Positions 8,890-16,534 of a DNA stretch of 64,000 nt are shown here, in pieces. The stretch covers positions 124,001 to 188,000 of the forward strand of contig NZ_JRKI01000045.1 of NCBI RefSeq assembly GCF_000935125.1. The letters are read 5' to 3'. Both the position numbers and the translations under genes were made by a program. Every line of letters starts with the position of its first letter. Position 1 is the first letter of the stretch. Under the pieces are notes generated by a model, which did not search any database, was not told where the DNA came from, and was given only the letters and a program-made list of their open reading frames with translations. Origin of the DNA: Streptomyces natalensis ATCC 27448. GTDB lineage: Bacteria; Actinomycetota; Actinomycetes; Streptomycetales; Streptomycetaceae.

Positions 8890-9567
8890 TCAGTTCCCCG
8901 CGGACTTCTCGGGACGCAGCTCGCTCGGCCGTACGATCACGAACCCCTCGCCGTCCAGACGCAGTTGGACGGCCTCACCGGAGCCGCCCCGGAGCATCGA
9001 CCCCAGGCTCTGCGACCGGTGCAGCGAGGTCTGCAGGGAGCTGCTCCAGCCGACCACCGCATCGGTGTCGACGAAGACCGGGGCCTGAGGGGAGACGGGT
9101 ATGACGATGGGGTTGCCCTCACACATCATGCTCAGCTTGCCGTGGCCGCTGAAGACGGAGTTGAAGATGCCGCCGCCGGCCATGCCGGCGCCCTTGACGA
9201 CCTTGATCTCGTACGAGAGGGACGGGTCGAAGCACAGCACATTGCGGCCGTTGAGGGTGATGCCCTCCCCGGGGGTGAGGTCCAGGATGAAGCAGTTGGC
9301 GGCCTCGTGCGCGAACCAGACCTCGCCCTGGCCCCGTACGGCCATCAACGCCAGGCCCTCTCCGGTGACGGCGCGCTTGAGGAAGTTGCCGACGCCCTGA
9401 CCGAGCTTTTCGAACTGCAGGTTGCCCCGGTAGGCGATCATCGCGCCCTGCCGCGCGTAACACTCACCGTTCACCGCGTACTTGATCGACTTGGCGTTCT
9501 GCTGCGTCATACCGGGTGCGGTGGCCGGCTCGGCCATGTTCTCGGCCGCGAAGAGGTCACTGTTCAT
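8890..9567 (-). CDS. AIM24 family protein
   Basis: A 225-residue protein matching the AIM24 (TRAP-like beta-helix) family. Visible family features are IAYRGNLQFEKLG near the N-terminus, the Gly-rich turn GAGMAGGGIFNSVFSGHGKL, and the closing strand QLRLDGEGFVIVRPSE. The yeast relative sits in mitochondria and affects inner-membrane organisation; bacterial members have no settled role. The start is ATG at 9567 (MNSDLFAAE). The frame upstream of it is a shadow of the Pth2 gene. It diverges from that gene with 75 bases between them. Confidence 0.85.
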   Translation of the reverse strand: MNSDLFAAENMAEPATAPGMTQQNAKSIKYAVNGECYARQGAMIAYRGNLQFEKLGQGVGNFLKRAVTGEGLALMAVRGQGEVWFAHEAANCFILDLTPGEGITLNGRNVLCFDPSLSYEIKVVKGAGMAGGGIFNSVFSGHGKLSMMCEGNPIVIPVSPQAPVFVDTDAVVGWSSSLQTSLHRSQSLGSMLRGGSGEAVQLRLDGEGFVIVRPSELRPEKSAGN

Positions 9568-9642
9568 GGCCGGATGGTAGGGCGCAGCGGCCCGGCAAAC
9601 GGTGGCGACGGCGCGATCGGCGACGGCTGGCACACTGACCGG

Positions 9643-10371
9643 GTGACACGTACCGAGACCACCGACCCCAGCAGCCCCTTCCACCACGAGGAAACCGACA
9701 GGGACGCGGCGCCCCAGTACGTCCTGCCGCTGGTGGCACGGATCGAGCGGGCCGAGCCGCCGGCCCGTACGGATGCGCTGGAGACGGCGGCTCGGGCGGT
9801 GCTGGTGCTGCTGTCGGACGAGCGGGCGGCCGGCGAGGGCGAGTGGGCCCAGGCCGTACGGGACTGGCAGGACGCCCGGATCCGCAAGGTGGTGCGCCGG
9901 GCGCGCGGCGCGGAGTGGCGGCGGGCCGAGGCGCTGCCGGGCATCACGGTGACCGGCGAGCACGCCCAGGTACGGGTGTTCCCGCCCATCCCTCTGGACG
10001 GCTGGCCCAAGGACCTGGCGCGGCTCCAGGTGTCGGGCACCGAACTGGACGACCCGGAGCCGCCGGCCGCACCCGGAGCGGACCGGCCGGTGCTGTGGCT
10101 CAGCCCCGAGGTGGAGATGTCGGCCGGCAAGGCCATGGCGCAGGCCGGACACGGTGCACAGCTCGCCTGGTGGGAGCTGCCGGAGGAGGAGCGCACGGCC
10201 TGGCGTGCGGCGGGCTTCCCCCTGGCCGTACGCCGCGCCGAGCCGACCGCCTGGCAGACGCTGACCCGCAGCGGGCTGCCCGTCGTACGGGATGCCGGCT
10301 TCACCGAGATCGCGCCCGGCTCCTGCACGGTGGTCGCCGACCATCCGGCCCTGCGGCGGCCCGCCCGCTAG
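9643..10371 (+). CDS. Peptidyl-tRNA hydrolase, Pth2 family
   Basis: A 242-residue protein whose C-terminal half carries the Pth2 signature SAGKAMAQAGHGAQLAWW, followed by GLPVVRDAGFTEIAPGSCTVVA. The known activity of the family is release of tRNA from peptidyl-tRNA that drops off ribosomes. The N-terminal 120 residues are an actinobacterial extension without a clear motif. The start is GTG at 9643 (VTRTETTDPSSPF). Bacteria normally use Pth1, so this Pth2 homologue is probably additional rather than the housekeeping enzyme. Confidence 0.82.
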   Translation: MTRTETTDPSSPFHHEETDRDAAPQYVLPLVARIERAEPPARTDALETAARAVLVLLSDERAAGEGEWAQAVRDWQDARIRKVVRRARGAEWRRAEALPGITVTGEHAQVRVFPPIPLDGWPKDLARLQVSGTELDDPEPPAAPGADRPVLWLSPEVEMSAGKAMAQAGHGAQLAWWELPEEERTAWRAAGFPLAVRRAEPTAWQTLTRSGLPVVRDAGFTEIAPGSCTVVADHPALRRPAR

Positions 10372-10520
10372 GAGGGCACCACCAGCAGGGCACCACCCCA
10401 CGCACCAGGTCCCCGCCCCACCCCCGCCGAAGCTCAAATCAACCTCTGAACACCGCGGGCACACGATTCGGCTCGCTGTCAGTGGCCATGAGTACCCTCA
10501 CCACGAGGGAAGGGGGAATC

Positions 10521-11363
10521 ATGGAGCGCCTCGGTACGGGGATCGGCTGGCGGCCGGAAATCGCCGCGGAGATCGCCCGGCTGCCCGGCGTCGACTGGGT
10601 GGAGGTGGTGGCGGAGAACATCTGCCCCGGCCACCTTCCGCCGGCCGTGCAGGAGTTGCGCGAGCGCGGTACGACCGTGATCCCGCACGGCGTCTCGCTC
10701 GGCCTCGGCGGCGCCGACCGGCCGGATCCGGGCCGGCTGACCGCGCTGGCCGAGCGCGCCGAGGCGCTGGGTGCGCCGCTGGTCACCGAGCACATCGCGT
10801 TCGTCCGGGCCGGCGGCCCGCTGACCGCCTCGCCACTGATGGAGGCCGGGCATCTGCTCCCTGTGCCGCGCACCCGCGACGCGCTGGACGTGCTCTGCGA
10901 GAACGTCCGGATCGCCCAGGACGCCCTGCCGGTGCCGCTGGCGCTGGAGAACATCGCCGCGCTGATCAACTGGCCGGACGAGGAGATGACCGAGGGACAG
11001 TTCCTGAGCGAACTGGTCGAGCGGACGGGGGTACGGCTGCTCATCGACGTCGCCAACCTCCATACCAACCGTGTCAACCGGGGCGAGGACCCGGCGGCCG
11101 CGCTCGACGAGCTTCCGGTGGAGTCCATCGCGTATGTCCATGTCGCGGGCGGCGTGGAGCGGGACGGCGTATGGCACGACAGCCATGCCCACCCCGTGAC
11201 CCGGCCGGTCCTGGACGTGCTCGCCGAGCTCTGCGCCCGTACGACACCGCCCGGCGTGCTGCTGGAGCGCGACGAGGACTTCCCCGAGGGCGAGGAGCTG
11301 GCGGGCGAACTGGACGCGATACGCACCGTGTTGAAGGAGGCCGGTCATGTCCAAGCGGCTTGA
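10521..11363 (+). CDS. DUF692 / MNIO family enzyme (multinuclear non-haem iron oxidative)
   Basis: A 280-residue TIM-barrel protein of DUF692. Conserved blocks are GTGIGWRPE at the start, VEVVAENI, IPHGVSLGLGG, VTEHIAF, LALENIA, LLIDVANLHTN, YVHVAGG, WHDSHAHP and LLERDEDFP. The His, Asp, Glu and Asn residues in these blocks match the positions that bind the iron cluster in MbnB-type enzymes. Characterised members oxidise Cys or nearby residues of ribosomal peptides and need a small partner protein. Here the partner gene overlaps by 17 bases and two TIGR04222 membrane proteins follow, one with a Cys-rich tail. The start is ATG at 10521 after AGGGGGA. The likely substrate is inferred, not shown. 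Confidence 0.9.
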   Translation: MERLGTGIGWRPEIAAEIARLPGVDWVEVVAENICPGHLPPAVQELRERGTTVIPHGVSLGLGGADRPDPGRLTALAERAEALGAPLVTEHIAFVRAGGPLTASPLMEAGHLLPVPRTRDALDVLCENVRIAQDALPVPLALENIAALINWPDEEMTEGQFLSELVERTGVRLLIDVANLHTNRVNRGEDPAAALDELPVESIAYVHVAGGVERDGVWHDSHAHPVTRPVLDVLAELCARTTPPGVLLERDEDFPEGEELAGELDAIRTVLKEAGHVQAA

Positions 11364-11883
11364 GGTGGTGCGGGGCGGCCGCGGCGCACCGGGCTCCGGG
11401 ACGGAGGCGGCGGGGTCCAACGCCGACGTGGCGTGCCCCGGTACGGACGCCGCGCGGCAGCGGCTGGCGCTGGCTCAGGCGGCGTTGCTGTCCTCCCTGG
11501 TCGCCGGTACGCCGGCCCCGGAGGGCTTCGACCGCACCCGGCTGGGCGTGCAGAGCCGGGCGCTGACGGCCAAGCGGGCCTGCGTCGTCGCCAAGGTCGC
11601 GCCCGAGCTGCCCGAGATCCTCGGCGACGGCTACCGGGCGGACTTCTTCGGCTATGCGCGGCACCGCCCGATGCGCGGCGGCTACCGCCAGGACGCCCTG
11701 GACTTCGCGGCGTATCTGCTGGCCCACGACCGTCCCGAAGATCCTGATGCCCGAAGGAAGCTGACGCGCTGGTGGCGCGACCGCGCGGGACCGAAGCCGC
11801 CGTCCCAGGGACCCGCTTCCCGGCTGCTGCGCGCGGTCCGGCTCGCGCTCCACCGCGAGGACAGCGAGGAGCGAGAGGAGTGA
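11347..11883 (+). CDS. Partner protein of the DUF692 enzyme (SCO6045-like)
   Basis: A 178-residue protein. Its core, from about residue 40 to 135, is LAQAALLSSLVAG then FDRTRLGVQSRALTAKRA, VAKVAPELPEILG and GGYRQDALDFAAYLL, a block conserved with DUF692 genes in Streptomyces (from memory, SCO6045-like). MNIO enzymes generally act with a small partner that recognises the substrate, and its place beside the enzyme fits that role. The ATG at 11347 has GGAGG six bases upstream, inside the end of the enzyme gene, so translation is coupled. The last 40 residues are basic and variable. Confidence 0.8.
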   Translation: MSKRLEVVRGGRGAPGSGTEAAGSNADVACPGTDAARQRLALAQAALLSSLVAGTPAPEGFDRTRLGVQSRALTAKRACVVAKVAPELPEILGDGYRADFFGYARHRPMRGGYRQDALDFAAYLLAHDRPEDPDARRKLTRWWRDRAGPKPPSQGPASRLLRAVRLALHREDSEEREE

Positions 11884-11884
11884 C

Positions 11885-12883
11885 ATGACGTATGCCACGG
11901 GGGCGTATCTGGCCGTCATCGTCTCGTCGCTGGTGCTCATCGCCGGTACGGTCGCGGTCCGCCGGGCCGCGCCGCGCGACCGGCGAGCGGATGCGCCGAC
12001 CCATGACGTGTTCGAGCTCGCGTTTCTCGCCGGCGGTCCCGGCCGCGTGGTGGACACCGCGATTTCCGTGATGCACGAGGACGGCCGGCTGGCGGTCGGC
12101 GGGCCGGGGGTGGTGACCGTACGCCAGCACACGTCCCGTCACCCGGTGGAGACGGCCGTCCTGAACGCGGTCGACGGGACGCCCGGCGGGGAGCTGTCCG
12201 CGCTGCGCGGCACCGCGATGCGCAGCCCCGCGGTCCAACGGATAGGCGACCGGCTGGCGGCGCGGGGGCTGATCCGGCATCCGCGGCGCGGCCGGGGCTG
12301 GCGAGCGCTGGCCGGTTTCCAGATAGCGGGCTGTGTGGCGCTGCTCTTTTTCGCCTTTGTGCAGACGTTCGCGGAGACCCCCGACGACGACGGCCGCGGA
12401 GTGCGGTTCTTCGTCGCGATCGTGCCGGGCCTCGTCGCCGGTATCGCCGTCGCCGCGGTGTGCAAGTCGGCGCTCGGCCGACGGGTCACCGGGGCGGGCA
12501 CCTCCGCCCTGAAGGCGGCGCGGGCCGCCAACGGCACGCGCTCGGTCGCCGGATCCCTCCCGGCCATCGGGACAGCCGTGGCGCTCGGAGGTGCCGCGCT
12601 GATAGCCGACGAGGCGCTGCGGGAGCAGCTGGCGGAGGCTCAGCGCGCCATGGCGACCGCCTCCGGCTCGTCGTCGGCCATCGGCTCGTCCGACGGCGGC
12701 AGCTGCGGAGGGGGCCTGCCCGGCGACGCCTCCGGCGCCTCGTGGTGCGGGTCCTCCGACGGCGGGTCCTCGTCCGGCTGCGGGAGCTCGTCCTGCGGAG
12801 GCGGTTCGAGCTGCGGGGGCGGGTCGTCCTGCGGGGGCGGCTCGTCGTGCGGCGGTGGTGGCGGAGGCTGCGGCAGCAGCTGA
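11885..12883 (+). CDS. TIGR04222 membrane protein with cysteine-rich Gly/Ser tail
   Basis: A 332-residue protein. It has an N-terminal helix (residues 7-25), a TIGR04222 domain with FELAFLAGGPGRVVDTAI, then two helices (ALAGFQIAGCVALLFFAFV and FFVAIVPGLVAGIAVAAV). The last 70 residues are a low-complexity tail of Gly, Ser and eight Cys, ending in repeated SSCGGG units. The tail begins after AMATASGSSSAIG at about residue 262. TIGR04222 proteins characteristically end this way. The tail resembles a RiPP precursor core and is the obvious candidate substrate for the DUF692 enzyme two genes upstream. The ATG at 11885 lies 4 bases after a GAGGAG. Confidence 0.85.
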   Translation: MTYATGAYLAVIVSSLVLIAGTVAVRRAAPRDRRADAPTHDVFELAFLAGGPGRVVDTAISVMHEDGRLAVGGPGVVTVRQHTSRHPVETAVLNAVDGTPGGELSALRGTAMRSPAVQRIGDRLAARGLIRHPRRGRGWRALAGFQIAGCVALLFFAFVQTFAETPDDDGRGVRFFVAIVPGLVAGIAVAAVCKSALGRRVTGAGTSALKAARAANGTRSVAGSLPAIGTAVALGGAALIADEALREQLAEAQRAMATASGSSSAIGSSDGGSCGGGLPGDASGASWCGSSDGGSSSGCGSSSCGGGSSCGGGSSCGGGSSCGGGGGGCGSS

Positions 12884-13065
12884 GCGGCAGCAGCCGACCC
12901 GTACGCTAGGAGACCCAACAGCGGGCGCGACGCCGGACGCCCGGCTGCCCGCATACGGGAACCGCCCGCCAGGAACCCACCAGGAACCGCCCACGCACCA
13001 GGACCTGCCCGCATACTGAGAAACGCTTTTGCGGTCTTTATCGGCCATCGCGTAGAACCTCCGCC

Positions 13066-13830
13066 ATGTGGCTCCTCTTCCTGGTCATCGCCTCCGTGGC
13101 GGCGGCCCTGTCCTGCGCCCAGGTCTGCCGCGCCGCGGTCGCCGCCGCCGACGCCCCGCGGCAGGCCCCCGCTGCCGTCGACGACGAGCTCCGCCCCGCC
13201 GAACTCACCGTGTACGAGACCGCCTACCTGGCCGGCGGCCCCCAGCGGCTGGCCGATGTCGCCCTGGTGTCGATGGCCCAAAAGCGCCGGCTGCTGCTCG
13301 CACACACCGGCTGGGCCTCGGTCGTCGCCCCCGTCGGCCGGGACGCCATGGAGTGCGCCGTCCTGGCCGCCATAGGGCCCGAGGGCCAGCGCCGGATACC
13401 GGACGTACGGGACGGCCTCGCCGCGACCGACGCCGTGCGGGCGCTGTCCGACCGGCTGGTCGCCGCGGGCCTGGCGCTGCCCGACCACGCCCGTACGGCG
13501 GTCGGCACGGCGGTCCGCCAACTGCGTCACACCGTCCTGCTGGTGGCGCTGGCCGCCGCGGCGGCCCTGTGGGCGGCGCCGCCCGATACCTGGAGCGGGC
13601 TGGTGCTGGCGTGGTTCGCGCTGCCGCTGATCCTGACCGGCGGCACCTGGGTGATGGCGCGCCGGGAGTTTCATCCCTATCCCGACCGTGCGACCCCGGC
13701 GGGCGAGCGGCTGCTGCGCCGGCAGGTACGGTCCGGCGCCGGGGCCGCCCTCACCGCGCTGGCGGTACACGGCCGGGCCGCGCTCCACGACCCCGCCCTG
13801 CGAGCCGCCCTCCACTCTTCCGGGGCATAG
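13066..13830 (+). CDS. Second TIGR04222 membrane protein, without Cys tail
   Basis: A 254-residue protein with the same plan as its neighbour. It has an N-terminal hydrophobic helix (MWLLFLVIASVAAALSCAQV), the motif YETAYLAGGPQRLADVALVSM, and a helical hairpin at about 158-200. It then ends in a polar region (LRRQVRSGAGAALTALAV) with no Gly/Cys tail. It probably arose by duplication and may act as a scaffold or partner of the tailed protein. The 182-base gap upstream contains two copies of CTGCCCGCATAC but no clear promoter. Confidence 0.8.
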   Translation: MWLLFLVIASVAAALSCAQVCRAAVAAADAPRQAPAAVDDELRPAELTVYETAYLAGGPQRLADVALVSMAQKRRLLLAHTGWASVVAPVGRDAMECAVLAAIGPEGQRRIPDVRDGLAATDAVRALSDRLVAAGLALPDHARTAVGTAVRQLRHTVLLVALAAAAALWAAPPDTWSGLVLAWFALPLILTGGTWVMARREFHPYPDRATPAGERLLRRQVRSGAGAALTALAVHGRAALHDPALRAALHSSGA

Positions 13831-13967
13831 CGTCCGACACCGGTGCCCGGTGCTTTACTTCGCGTACAACCGGCTCAACTATCCCTTTTGTATGCACACC
13901 GTGTGGCCCAGCGCACCGAGCCTCTCGTCGTGCGCCGCGCACCCCGCACCGCATGAAGGGACGGCTC

Positions 13968-15689
13968 GTGAGAACTCTCGCGTTGTACGGCACCATCGGG
14001 TCGCTGGTCCTGACCGCGCTGGCCACCGCCCCGGCGGGCGGTGCCACGTCGGGCAGTGCCACGGCGCCGCCCGATGCGCCGCCGGCTCCGGTGGCGCACC
14101 GCATCGTCTTCGGCCGGTGCGGATCCGAGGAGCATCTGCCCGCCACCGTGCAGTGCGGCAAGCTCGCCGTGCCGCTCGACTACGCACACCCCGAGGGCAG
14201 GAAGATCACCCTCACCGTCAGCCGGATCCGCGCCACCGCGCCCGAGGAGCGGCAGGGCGCGCTGGTCTTCAACCCCGGCGGGCCGGGCGCCAGCAGCATG
14301 GAGTTCCCGCTCTACGGGGCGCTGCCCAAGTGGCGCCGCACCGCCCGCGCCTATGACTTCGTCGGCTATGCGCCGCGCGGGGTCGGCCGTTCGGCTCCGC
14401 TGTCGTGCCAGGACCCGGAGGAGTTCGCCAAGGCCCCCACCGACACCCAGCGCCATCCCACCGAGGAGTTCAAACGGCGCAAGGTCGCCCAGGCGCGGGC
14501 CTACGCCGAGGGCTGTGCGCGCAACGCCGGGGCCGATCTGCCGTTCTACAACTCGCTCAACAACGCCCGTGACCTGGACATGCTGCGTGCCGCGCTCGGC
14601 GAGCAGAAGCTGACGTTCATGGGCGCGTCCTACGGGACGTACTTCGCCGCCGTCTACGCGACGCTGTTCCCCGGCCATGTCCGCCGGATGGTCTTCGACA
14701 GCGTCGTCAATCCCGACCCCCGGCAGATCTGGTACCGCAACAACCTCGACCAGAACGTCGCCTTCGAGCGCCGCTGGAGCGACTGGCTGCGCTGGGTGGC
14801 CTCCCATGACGCCGTCTACCACCTCGGGGCCACGGCCAAGGACGTGCAGCGCTCCTACGACCGGGTCGTCGAGCAGGTGCGCAGGAAGCCGGTCAACGGG
14901 AAGATCGGGCCGGCCCAGCTCCAGTCGGCGTTCCTCAAGACCGGCTACAACGACGTCTACTGGCCCATCAGCGCCCAGGCGCTGGCGACGTATCTGCACG
15001 GCGACACCAAGGCGCTGGTCACCCAGACCGCGCCCAAGGCGGGCGGCGCCAAGGAGGACGAGAACACCAACGCGGTCTACACCGCCGTCGAGTGCAATGA
15101 CGCGCCCTGGCCGCGCGACTGGCAGACCTGGGACCGGGACAACACCCAGGTCGCCCGTAAGGCGCCGTTCGAGACCTGGGACAACGCATGGATGAATCTG
15201 CCGTGCGCCTTCTGGCCCGAGCAGTCGCAGTCGGCGCAGGCCCGGATGGATGCCGCGGTCACCAGGGCGGCGCAGGGCACCGACCGGGGCGGCGTCGCCG
15301 AGGAGCTGGCGGGGGCCGGTACACAGCTGGCCACGACCGCGATCGAGTCGGCGATCGGGCGGGTCGGCCCGCTCGACATCCGTACGGCGCCCGGCGCCCT
15401 GCCCCCGGTGCTGCTCCTGGCGGCCGAGCGGGACGCGGCGACGCCCTACCCGGGTGCGCTGGAGCTGCACCGGCGGCTGGCCGGGTCCGCGCTGGTCACC
15501 GAGCGGGGCGCGGGCACCCACGGCATCGCGCTGGGCGCCAATGACTGTGTGAACCGCTACACCGAGGCGTATCTGCTGCGCGGGCAGGTCCCCGCGCACG
15601 CGGTGAGCTGCGCCCCGCGCCCCGAGCCGGTGCCCAACCAGCAGCCGGAGGAGAAGGGCAAGCGGCTGCGCCAGGAGAAGGGGCACTAG
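13968..15689 (+). CDS. Secreted alpha/beta hydrolase, tripeptidyl aminopeptidase-like (SlpD/SlpE family)
   Basis: About 573 residues. A signal peptide (ALYGTIGSLVLTALATAPAGGA) is followed by an alpha/beta hydrolase. The oxyanion stretch is LVFNPGGPGAS, the nucleophile elbow is GASYGTYFAAVYA with Ser in GxSxG, and the late TAP-like domain has LLLAAERDAATPYPGA (Asp) and GAGTHGIALG (His). The family cleaves tripeptides from extracellular protein chains. I chose GTG at 13968 because GAAGGGA lies upstream at a normal distance; an in-frame ATG at 13953 is the alternative. The C-terminus is rich in Lys and Glu. Confidence 0.88.
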   Translation: MRTLALYGTIGSLVLTALATAPAGGATSGSATAPPDAPPAPVAHRIVFGRCGSEEHLPATVQCGKLAVPLDYAHPEGRKITLTVSRIRATAPEERQGALVFNPGGPGASSMEFPLYGALPKWRRTARAYDFVGYAPRGVGRSAPLSCQDPEEFAKAPTDTQRHPTEEFKRRKVAQARAYAEGCARNAGADLPFYNSLNNARDLDMLRAALGEQKLTFMGASYGTYFAAVYATLFPGHVRRMVFDSVVNPDPRQIWYRNNLDQNVAFERRWSDWLRWVASHDAVYHLGATAKDVQRSYDRVVEQVRRKPVNGKIGPAQLQSAFLKTGYNDVYWPISAQALATYLHGDTKALVTQTAPKAGGAKEDENTNAVYTAVECNDAPWPRDWQTWDRDNTQVARKAPFETWDNAWMNLPCAFWPEQSQSAQARMDAAVTRAAQGTDRGGVAEELAGAGTQLATTAIESAIGRVGPLDIRTAPGALPPVLLLAAERDAATPYPGALELHRRLAGSALVTERGAGTHGIALGANDCVNRYTEAYLLRGQVPAHAVSCAPRPEPVPNQQPEEKGKRLRQEKGH

Positions 15690-15696
15690 CCGCCGA

Positions 15697-15740
15697 CGGC
15701 CGCGGGCCCGCCCCCCTTCGAGGGGGCGGGCCCGCGGCCG
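15697..15740. terminator. Bidirectional terminator between hydrolase and hemQ
   Basis: A perfect 19-bp stem (15697-15715 with 15722-15740) with a 6-base loop lies between two convergent genes. It is GC-only with no T-run, the common Streptomyces form. Confidence 0.85.
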
Positions 15741-15781
15741 TACGGAGCCGTGGCGCTGCGGCACACGGCCGGCCGGGTCCG

Positions 15782-16534
15782 TTACGCCAGGCCCGCGACC
15801 AGCTCGGCCACCGGCTTGCGGCGGCCGGTGTAGAACGGGATCTCCTCGCGGACGTGCATCCGCGCCTCGGAGCCGCGCAGATGGCGCATCAGGTCGACGA
15901 TGCGGTAGAGCTCGTCGGCCTCGAAGGCCAGCACCCACTCGTAGTCGCCGAGCGAGAACGACGGCACGGTGTTGGCGCGGACGTCCGGGAAGCCGCGGGC
16001 CATCTTGCCGTGGTCGGCGAGCATCCGGCGGCGGTCCTCGTCGGGGAGGAGGTACCACTCGTAGGAGCGCACGAAGGGGTAGACGCTGACGTAGGCGCGC
16101 GGCTGCTCGTCGGCCAGGAAGGCCGGGATGTGCGATTTGTTGAACTCGGCGGGGCGGTGCAGCGCCATGTTCGACCACACCGGGTCCAGCATGCGGCCCA
16201 GGCGGGTGCGGCGGAAGAGGTTGTACGCCTCCTGGAGGGCGTCCGAGCTCTCCGAGTGCCACCAGATCATCACGTCGGCGTCGGCGCGCAGACCGGATAC
16301 GTCGTAGGTGCCGCGCACGACGACGTCCTTGGCTGCGAGCTGGGCGAACAGCTCCTCGACCTCGTCGGCGTAGCCCGCGCGGTCCTCCGGGAGGACCTCG
16401 CGCAGCTTGAAGACCGACCAGAGGGTGTAGCGGATGACCTCGTTGAGGTCCTTCGCCTTCTTGCCGGCGTGGGGGATCTTCTCGGAGGCCGTGTCGGATC
16501 GGGTAGGGGCGGAAGCGTCTGTCATGTCGTCCAT
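15782..16534 (-). CDS. hemQ: Coproheme decarboxylase HemQ (chlorite dismutase family)
   Basis: A 250-residue member of the chlorite dismutase-like family. Blocks include IRYTLWSVFKL at 34-44, the DVMIWWHSES strand, and VYPFVRSYEWYLLPDEDRRRMLADHG, where His175 is the likely proximal haem ligand. In Gram-positive bacteria HemQ decarboxylates coproheme to haem b using peroxide. The ATG at 16534 (MDDMTDAS) has GGGGAG upstream. Its first codons overlap the end of hemY by 13 bases, so the two are one operon read hemY then hemQ. No distal-Arg of true chlorite dismutases was looked for in an alignment, so the assignment rests on context and motifs. Confidence 0.93.
   Translation of the reverse strand: MDDMTDASAPTRSDTASEKIPHAGKKAKDLNEVIRYTLWSVFKLREVLPEDRAGYADEVEELFAQLAAKDVVVRGTYDVSGLRADADVMIWWHSESSDALQEAYNLFRRTRLGRMLDPVWSNMALHRPAEFNKSHIPAFLADEQPRAYVSVYPFVRSYEWYLLPDEDRRRMLADHGKMARGFPDVRANTVPSFSLGDYEWVLAFEADELYRIVDLMRHLRGSEARMHVREEIPFYTGRRKPVAELVAGLA

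Noticed and set aside
13875..16262. A 795-codon minus-strand open frame
   Set aside because: Antisense to the secreted hydrolase and a different frame of hemQ.
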